Of a DNA stretch of 5,234 bases, positions 1 through 4,352 are shown in pieces. The stretch spans positions 1-5,234 of the forward strand of contig JAEXPO010000227.1 in assembly GCA_023446675.1 (NCBI GenBank), written 5' to 3'. Position 1 is the stretch's first letter, and the number at the start of each line of letters is the position of its first letter. Both the position numbers and the translations under genes were made by a program. The notes below the pieces were generated by a model, which was not told the origin of the DNA, made no database searches, and saw only the letters and a list, made by a program, of their open reading frames with translations. The stretch is from Bacillota bacterium (lineage in GTDB: Bacteria; Bacillota; Clostridia; DSM-8532).

Positions 1-1
1 C

Positions 2-1033
2 ACAACCATGGATGGAAGCAATTCCGAGAGGATTCCGTTTCCCTATCCCGAAGAGTTTTATTTCAGGCTATTTCCTTCTCAGGACCATAAAATGCTTTTC
101 TTTGTTGATGATGGGAAAGCGGGATGGTATAAAATGCCGATCGTTAAGACTACTGCTCCCGATACGATTAAGGAGACAGATCCTCTGGCGGATAATACCA
201 GCGATGGGAACCTTCCTTTGCCCAAGTATCTGCGTTTATCCACCCTGGCGGGTAATACCAGCGGGAATATCAGTAACGGCGGCTATGTTGTTCAACAAGG
301 GGACTGGGTTTATTACTCAAAATATGCCAGGGAAGACGGGTTGTTCAAGAGTAAAACCGATGGGTCTGAAAAAATGCAGCTAACTCCTTATAACTGTGCA
401 AATATGGCAATTGCAGATGATTGGCTGTATTACCACAATACCAGTGATTCATACAAATTATATAAAATGAAAACCGATGGTACTGAAAATACCCTTGTCG
501 ATGGAACGGAAACCTGCAATTACATTAATGTTATGGATGATTGGATTTATTATTCCATCGGCAGTGACGGGTTATATAAAATCAGAACGGATGGAACGGA
601 AAAAGCCTTGCTGAACAGTGAAGCCAGCTATCATGTCAATGTGTCCGGAGGCTGGATTTACTTCATAGAGGGACAGGAAAACAGTACTATTTACAAGATC
701 AAAACAGACGGCACCGATAAAACGCGTGTCTCGGACGATATAGCCGGCTATCTGAATTATGTGGGCGAATGGCTCTATTACGTTAATTATTCAGATCAAT
801 CAAGGATTTATAAAATAAAACCAGACGGCAGCGGCAGGACCTGCTTAAACGATCAGGAGAGCAGCTGGCTTAATGTATGGGGAGACTGGATCTATTATGT
901 GAATCAAACCGATAACTACTCTGTTTATCGGCTTAAAACCGACGGCAGTCTGTACGAAAAGGTGATGGATGACATATATGGGGAAATTCAACTGGTTGAC
1001 GGTGAGGTTTTTGATGTCAGCCGGTTGCCGTAA
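2..1033 (+). CDS. DUF5050-like beta-propeller protein, 5'-truncated by the window
   Basis: The frame is open to the window's left edge and ends at TAA 1031-1033. From the first ATG (position 8) it encodes 341 residues, numbered here from that Met. Residues about 90-330 hold six repeats of about 39 residues. Each has an aromatic strand of the DDWIYY type (Trp at 100, 139, 179, 216, 255, 294), then LYKI, then a K[TP]DG turn (near 116, 155, 193, 232, 272, 310). This is the pattern of DUF5050/six-bladed propeller proteins common in Clostridia, usually thought to bind ligands or partners; no catalytic residues are visible. Residues 29-43 (MLFFVDD..GWYKM) and the opening TTMDGS look like a degenerate extra blade, so ATG 8 is probably internal and the real start, perhaps with a membrane anchor, lies upstream. 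No signal peptide or membrane segment is visible. The next gene starts 17 bases downstream, implying one operon with the kinase. The exact role is unknown. Confidence 0.85.
   Translation, partial: TTMDGSNSERIPFPYPEEFYFRLFPSQDHKMLFFVDDGKAGWYKMPIVKTTAPDTIKETDPLADNTSDGNLPLPKYLRLSTLAGNTSGNISNGGYVVQQGDWVYYSKYAREDGLFKSKTDGSEKMQLTPYNCANMAIADDWLYYHNTSDSYKLYKMKTDGTENTLVDGTETCNYINVMDDWIYYSIGSDGLYKIRTDGTEKALLNSEASYHVNVSGGWIYFIEGQENSTIYKIKTDGTDKTRVSDDIAGYLNYVGEWLYYVNYSDQSRIYKIKPDGSGRTCLNDQESSWLNVWGDWIYYVNQTDNYSVYRLKTDGSLYEKVMDDIYGEIQLVDGEVFDVSRLP
185..263 (+). repeat. Pair of 19-base direct repeats, 60 bases apart
   Basis: CTGGCGGATAATACCAGCG (185-203) recurs at 245-263 as CTGGCGGGTAATACCAGCG, with one mismatch in 19. 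The spacing is exactly 60 bases, so both copies are in frame and encode LADNTS and LAGNTS. They sit in the linker just before the regular propeller blades. The DNA identity is much higher than between the blades, which suggests a recent local duplication or a recombination junction. Confidence 0.8.
275..997 (+). repeat. Six tandem ~39-residue propeller blades
   Basis: Six in-frame units of about 117 bases each carry the WIYY strand and the K[TP]DG turn. Distances between successive Trp residues are 39, 40, 37, 39 and 39 residues. The DNA of the copies has diverged (for example aaaaccgatgg, agaacggatgg, aaaacagacgg at the turn), so this is an old protein repeat rather than a recent tandem duplication. 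Six units would be enough to close a six-bladed ring. Confidence 0.8.
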
Positions 1034-1035
1034 AC

Positions 1036-1045
1036 AGGGGGAGGG
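1036..1045 (+). promoter_or_regulatory. Ribosome binding site of the kinase gene
   Basis: AGGGGGAGGG lies in the 17-base gap after the propeller gene. Its GGAGGG end is 5 bases before GTG 1051 and 8 bases before the adjoining ATG 1054, so the two tandem starts are both served. ATG 1054 has the better spacing; the difference is one residue. Confidence 0.7.
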
Positions 1046-1050
1046 CGTTA

Positions 1051-2451
1051 GTGATGTTTGATGCTTTGGAGATTGAAAAGCTCTGTCTGGGATGTATGGA
1101 ACGCTCTTTCGGCGAGGAGATTCCCTGTCCACTTTGCGGATGGCAGTTAAGTGGGGATGTCCGGTCACCTCACCAGCTTCCAATACAGACCATACTCAGC
1201 GGAAAATACCTTATAGGCCGTGTATTGGGGGAAGGCGGTTTTGGAATTACCTACCTGGGGTGGGATTTAAACCTGGATATGAAGGTGGCTGTGAAAGAAT
1301 ATTATCCTGCGGGCTTTGTCACCCGTGAGACCACCACAACCACAACTGTCACCCCTTTTTCGGGAGACAGGCGGGAGGCCTTTCTCCTTGGGCTGGATAA
1401 GTTTGTCGGAGAAGCCAAGAGTCTTGCCAAGTTCTACAGCTTTCCAGGCATCGTCTCGGTAAAGGATTTCTTTAAGGAAAATGGAACCGCTTATATTGTA
1501 ATGGAGTTTATTAATGGCGTTACCCTCAAGCAATTTCTTATGAAAAAGGGAGGCCGTCTACCAGTGCAGCAGGTTATTGAACTGGCTAAGCCTCTTGTTA
1601 AATCCCTGTCAAAGATGCATGAGGCGGGAATCATTCACCGGGATATCAGTCCTGATAATATTATGCTCACCGAGGACGGAGACATAAAGCTTCTTGATTT
1701 TGGTGCTGCACGGGATATTTCAACAGACGGCGTAAAAAGCCTGTCGGTGCTTCTTAAGCCGGGCTATGCGCCGGAAGAGCAATACCGGACGCGGGGAAAA
1801 CAAGGCCCCTGGACCGATGTGTATGCCTTCTGCGCCACGCTTTACAAGATGATTACAGGGGAAACACCACCTGAATCCATGGAGCGCATGCGGGATGATC
1901 CCCTTGTTTTACCTTCTAGCCTGGGGATTGCCATCTCCGGAGACGTGGAAGCCGTTTTATCAAAGGGGCTTGCTGTTTTTCAGGAAAACCGTTACCAGTC
2001 CATGGGAGAGGTTTATAAGGCATTGGAAAGTGAGGATTCAAAAACCAAGCCTTTGCAGGATGCTCATTCAGGTGAGGGAGCTAATCATCAGAAGAAGATT
2101 ATTCCTTCAGTTAAAAACAGCGCTGCCATGAGGCCGCTTCCGGAAGACCGGCCTGCCTTGCCTTTGCAGGGGGGAACAGAAGCCGGAACAATGCAGCAGG
2201 CACAGAAGCCAAAATCCTTATCCGGAGGGAAGTATGCGTCGGACTTTGTAATGAAACCTTTACCTGATGCTATGGAGGCATCGGTTGTGAAAAAAGCCGC
2301 ACCTATCCAATACTTTAAACCTAAGGAAGAGAAAAAATCTGAAAAGCCCAATCGCTTTGAGGGCTATGTTATGAAGCCCCTGTATGAGCCGGGAGCCGAG
2401 ATGCCTAAGGACCAGAAAAAGGCCGGGAAGAAATTCTTCGGACCACGGTAA
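1051..2451 (+). CDS. Eukaryotic-like (Hanks-type) Ser/Thr protein kinase with N-terminal zinc ribbon
   Basis: This 466-residue kinase should transfer phosphate from ATP to Ser/Thr of partner proteins in the cytosol. Residues 12-29 form a zinc ribbon (C12xxC15, C26xxC29). The kinase domain (about 53-325) shows the glycine loop GEGGFG (60-65), VAVK with ATP-binding Lys82, a likely helix-C Glu121, the catalytic loop HRDISPDN (196-203; Asp198, Asn203), DFG (216-218), an APE-like YAPEEQY (239-245) and the WTDVYAF helix-F Asp256. All core residues are present except the usual catalytic-loop Lys, which is Ser200; I recall HRDIS as normal in this clostridial group. Residues 326-466 are a Pro/Lys-rich, probably disordered tail with four [KR]PLx[DE] motifs. 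There are no PASTA repeats and no membrane segment, so it is not PrkC/PknB. It lies between the propeller and FHA genes; the FHA protein is the obvious candidate substrate. Start is GTG 1051 or ATG 1054. Confidence 0.95.
   Translation: MMFDALEIEKLCLGCMERSFGEEIPCPLCGWQLSGDVRSPHQLPIQTILSGKYLIGRVLGEGGFGITYLGWDLNLDMKVAVKEYYPAGFVTRETTTTTTVTPFSGDRREAFLLGLDKFVGEAKSLAKFYSFPGIVSVKDFFKENGTAYIVMEFINGVTLKQFLMKKGGRLPVQQVIELAKPLVKSLSKMHEAGIIHRDISPDNIMLTEDGDIKLLDFGAARDISTDGVKSLSVLLKPGYAPEEQYRTRGKQGPWTDVYAFCATLYKMITGETPPESMERMRDDPLVLPSSLGIAISGDVEAVLSKGLAVFQENRYQSMGEVYKALESEDSKTKPLQDAHSGEGANHQKKIIPSVKNSAAMRPLPEDRPALPLQGGTEAGTMQQAQKPKSLSGGKYASDFVMKPLPDAMEASVVKKAAPIQYFKPKEEKKSEKPNRFEGYVMKPLYEPGAEMPKDQKKAGKKFFGPR
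2047..2388 (+). repeat. Four-fold [KR]PLx[DE] motif in the kinase tail
   Basis: The tail of the kinase carries KPLQD (residues 333-337), RPLPE (361-365), KPLPD (402-406) and KPLYE (442-446). The last three are preceded by Met and spaced 41 and 40 residues apart. Codons differ between copies (aag cct ttg, agg ccg ctt, aaa cct tta, aag ccc ctg), so the likeness is held at protein level rather than being a fresh DNA duplication. It may be a short docking motif. Confidence 0.6.
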
Positions 2452-2505
2452 GCTGAAATAAGGCTGTCTAAATAAATGCTATGAATACATAAGGAGGCTA
2501 TTTAA

Positions 2506-3099
2506 ATGGAAATGAAGCAGTGCAGCAACGGACATTTTTATGATGCATCCAAATTCTCTGAATGCCCTAATTGCAACAGTGCATCGGCTAATGTGAATAT
2601 GACGCGCCCACTGGAGGTCGGGCCTACCATGCCCGTATCACGCCCCGCTCAGACATCGGGTTCGGATCCGGCTGAACGCACCTCTTCCATGTCGGCTCCC
2701 AAAAAAGGGGCGGCTGACAACGAGCGAACAGTGGCGCTCATAAGACATAAAACCGGTATGGATCCTGTTGTGGGCTGGCTTATTTGTATAGCGGGAACCG
2801 ACAAAGGCAGGGATTACCGCATTCATTCCGACAACAACGCTATCGGGCGCAGTGAAGCCATGGACATCTGTATTCATGGCGACAACACCATTTCAAGAGA
2901 CAACCACGCATTTATCAGCTATGATGCCAGGGATAAGATCTTTTACTTCAGGCCGGGTGAAGGAAGAAGCATTGTGCGCTACAATGGCAAGGCTCTTTTT
3001 AATACCACTGAAATCGTGGCCTACGATGTCATTGAATTAGGGGAAACAAAGCTGCTTTTCGTACCCCTTTGCGGAGAGAGGTTTGATTGGGGTGAATAA
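2506..3099 (+). CDS. FHA-domain phosphopeptide-binding protein with N-terminal zinc-finger-like motif
   Basis: The 197-residue product should be a soluble adaptor that binds phosphothreonine peptides. Its start is secured by AAGGAGG at 2491-2497, 8 bases before ATG. Residues 6-23 have a C-x3-H-x9-C-x2-C arrangement (C6, H10, C20, C23), likely binding zinc. Residues 30-72 are a Pro/Ser/Thr-rich linker. Residues about 88-187 are an FHA domain with the standard phosphate-binding set: G114-R115, S130-R131 and H134 (SRDNH), and N160-G161 in place of the usual NGT turn. The opening DPVVGWLICI and the closing FVPLC fit a clostridial FHA family I recognise. Thr75 in the NERTVAL segment just before the domain is placed like the regulatory Thr of mycobacterial GarA, so the kinase upstream may phosphorylate it (inference). 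The gene lies 54 bases after the kinase gene and overlaps the phosphatase gene, which ties the three functionally. Confidence 0.93.
   Translation: MEMKQCSNGHFYDASKFSECPNCNSASANVNMTRPLEVGPTMPVSRPAQTSGSDPAERTSSMSAPKKGAADNERTVALIRHKTGMDPVVGWLICIAGTDKGRDYRIHSDNNAIGRSEAMDICIHGDNTISRDNHAFISYDARDKIFYFRPGEGRSIVRYNGKALFNTTEIVAYDVIELGETKLLFVPLCGERFDWGE
3073..3081 (+). promoter_or_regulatory. Ribosome binding site of the phosphatase gene, inside the FHA gene
   Basis: GGAGAGAGG lies within the last codons of the FHA gene. Its GGAG part is 6 bases before TTG 3083; its GAGG part is 10 bases before GTG 3092. There is no ATG in frame until the hexad region, so a non-ATG start is required. The site sits 16 to 24 bases before the end of the FHA stop codon, which allows translational coupling. 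Confidence 0.55.
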
Positions 3100-4231
3100 A
3101 TACATAAGTACTCAGGGCTCTGTATTGAGCGCGTTAACATTTGCAGCTTCATCCGTAAGCGCCGGACAGCCCGCAATTACAAGCCCATCGGGTATAGCCG
3201 GCCAGCCTGAAATAATCAGCCAACCCGCTATATCCGGACAGCCGGTAATGGCAGGCCAGCCCGCTGAGACGGGTTTACCTGTTATTACCAGCCCCTCGGG
3301 GGTTTTCGGGGGAAATCCTGTAGTAGAAGCGCTATCCCAAAACCCGCTTCTGTGGTCAGGAATTCTGTTGTTAGTGCTTCTTGCGGTCGGATTGTCCTTT
3401 TATATTGTACACAGGCTGAAAAGCAGGCGGACAAAAGTGCCTGGAGCAGGAGTTAGCCCTATGATAACAGAGCAAAAAGTTATCTGTGATATTGGCAATG
3501 TGCAGCATATCGGAAAGAGGGATAGCCAGCAGGATTCCTTTGGGATTTCGGATTTGTCCAACAAAGCTCTCTGTTCTGAAAAAGGCTTGCTGGCTATTGT
3601 CGCGGACGGTATGGGCGGGCTTGCCAACGGAGCGGAGGTAAGCGCCCTGGTAACCCGTTCCATGCTGGGACAGTTTACGGAAAGGCCTTTTGCCCTCGAT
3701 CCTTCCCAGGAGCTTCTGAACATACTCTGCCAAACGAATAAGGAAGTTAATTTGTTTCTGAAAGACTGCCGGGAGAAAAGCGGTTCCACTGTAGTGGCAG
3801 CCGCAATTAAAGATATGAAGCTCCACTGGGTGTCTGTGGGCGACAGCCGTATATGCCTGGTGAGAAAAGGCGTCCTATTCCAGATAAACAGAGAACATAC
3901 CTATGCGTCCGAATTGGATCAGAAGGCAGCTTTAGGTGAAATAACCTTTGAAAAGGCTCGAAGCGATCCACAGCGAAACGCGCTGACCAGCTACATCGGC
4001 ATGGGGGCGCTCGAAAAAATCGATCGAAGCATTCGTGCCCTGCAGCTTGTTGCAGAGGATCGCATCCTTTTAATGTCCGACGGCGTTTTCGGCACTCTAT
4101 CCGATGATGAAATTCTGTCCGCTATGCAGCTTTCACCCCACGAGTCTGCTATGGAGCTTGAAAAGCTCATTCTGCAGAAAAACAAAGGAGGACAGGATAA
4201 TTTCACTGCAATCCTGATTGAACTCCGATAG
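3083..4231 (+). CDS. Membrane-anchored PP2C-family Ser/Thr phosphatase with extracytoplasmic hexad repeats
   Basis: The 382-residue protein should remove phosphate from Ser/Thr residues placed by the kinase, using two metal ions. Residues 1-27 resemble a weak signal peptide ending in VSA. Residues 28-75 are eight hexapeptide repeats, 89-109 a membrane helix followed by basic HRLKSRR (110-116), so the repeats should face outside and the enzyme inside. The PP2C domain (about 131-382) has RDSQQD (Asp151), VADGMGG (Asp175), SGST (233-236), VGDSR (Asp254), MSDGVFG (Asp333) and GGQDNFT (Asp372), so all metal-binding Asp residues are present. Start TTG 3083 lies 6 bases after GGAG (3073-3076) and overlaps the FHA gene by 17 bases; GTG 3092 is an alternative giving 379 residues. 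PrpC/PstP-like phosphatases share the catalytic core. PstP has its tail outside at the C-terminus, whereas here the outside part is N-terminal, which is unusual. Confidence 0.93.
   Translation: MIGVNKYISTQGSVLSALTFAASSVSAGQPAITSPSGIAGQPEIISQPAISGQPVMAGQPAETGLPVITSPSGVFGGNPVVEALSQNPLLWSGILLLVLLAVGLSFYIVHRLKSRRTKVPGAGVSPMITEQKVICDIGNVQHIGKRDSQQDSFGISDLSNKALCSEKGLLAIVADGMGGLANGAEVSALVTRSMLGQFTERPFALDPSQELLNILCQTNKEVNLFLKDCREKSGSTVVAAAIKDMKLHWVSVGDSRICLVRKGVLFQINREHTYASELDQKAALGEITFEKARSDPQRNALTSYIGMGALEKIDRSIRALQLVAEDRILLMSDGVFGTLSDDEILSAMQLSPHESAMELEKLILQKNKGGQDNFTAILIELR
3164..3307 (+). repeat. Eight 18-base in-frame units encoding a hexapeptide repeat
   Basis: Residues 28-75 of the phosphatase read as eight hexads: GQPAIT, SPSGIA, GQPEII, SQPAIS, GQPVMA, GQPAET, GLPVIT, SPSGVF. 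A ninth, degenerate GGNPVV follows. The consensus is [GS][QP][PS]x[IV]x, with a hydrophobic residue at position 5 in seven of eight. At DNA level, 3176-3192 and 3284-3300 match at 15 of 17 bases and are 108 bases (six units) apart, showing the block grew by tandem duplication. The Pro/Gly content argues for an extended or helical stalk between signal peptide and membrane helix. Confidence 0.8.
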
Positions 4232-4265
4232 CGCGCTGCCACACCACCAGCAAACATGTGGTAAA

Positions 4266-4294
4266 TGGCCAGGAGGATAACTTCTGTCTGGCCA
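4266..4294 (+). other. Intergenic hairpin with a buried Shine-Dalgarno-like sequence
   Basis: TGGCCAG (4266-4272) pairs perfectly with CTGGCCA (4288-4294). Inside, GAGG (4273-4276) can pair with CTTC (4281-4284) around an ATAA loop, with one G-U pair and a TGT bulge. It lies 34 bases after the phosphatase stop and 58 bases before the PrsW start. It is followed by AATAATAAAATTG, not a T-run, so it is not a normal Rho-independent terminator. It could be an mRNA processing or stability element. The strand is assumed from the genes around it. Confidence 0.5.
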
Positions 4295-4352
4295 ATAATA
4301 AAATTGTTTCAAAGTGCTTTAATACTCTTTCTGACGGATAACGGAGGTAAAA

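Noticed and set aside
12..383. Forward frame of 123 codons overlapping the propeller gene
   Set aside because: It runs in another frame through the propeller sequence, which keeps its repeats in frame past this region; the alternative peptide shows no domain.
3164..3307. CRISPR array or non-coding satellite
   Set aside because: The 18-base period has no spacers, keeps the reading frame and encodes a regular hexapeptide, so it is a protein repeat.
3371..3826. Reverse-strand open frames of 151 and 129 codons (also 3400-3789) opposite the phosphatase gene
   Set aside because: They lie wholly opposite a gene with all PP2C motifs intact, have no recognisable domain, and two overlapping reverse frames in the same place are typical of coding-strand shadow.
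1051..4231. TerY-P type triad (vWA protein, kinase and PP2C) or PrkC/PrpC pair
   Set aside because: No vWA or TerD gene is in the window, and the kinase lacks PASTA repeats and a membrane helix, so neither known system fits what is visible. Flanking DNA could still change the TerY view.
4266..4310. Rho-independent terminator after the phosphatase gene
   Set aside because: The stem is good but is followed by an A-rich stretch with no run of T, so a classic terminator is not supported.
4295..4330. Promoter for the PrsW gene
   Set aside because: TTGTTT (4304-4309) and TAATAC (4320-4325) are only 10 bases apart and the second is a poor -10 match; no 16-18 base pairing was found.
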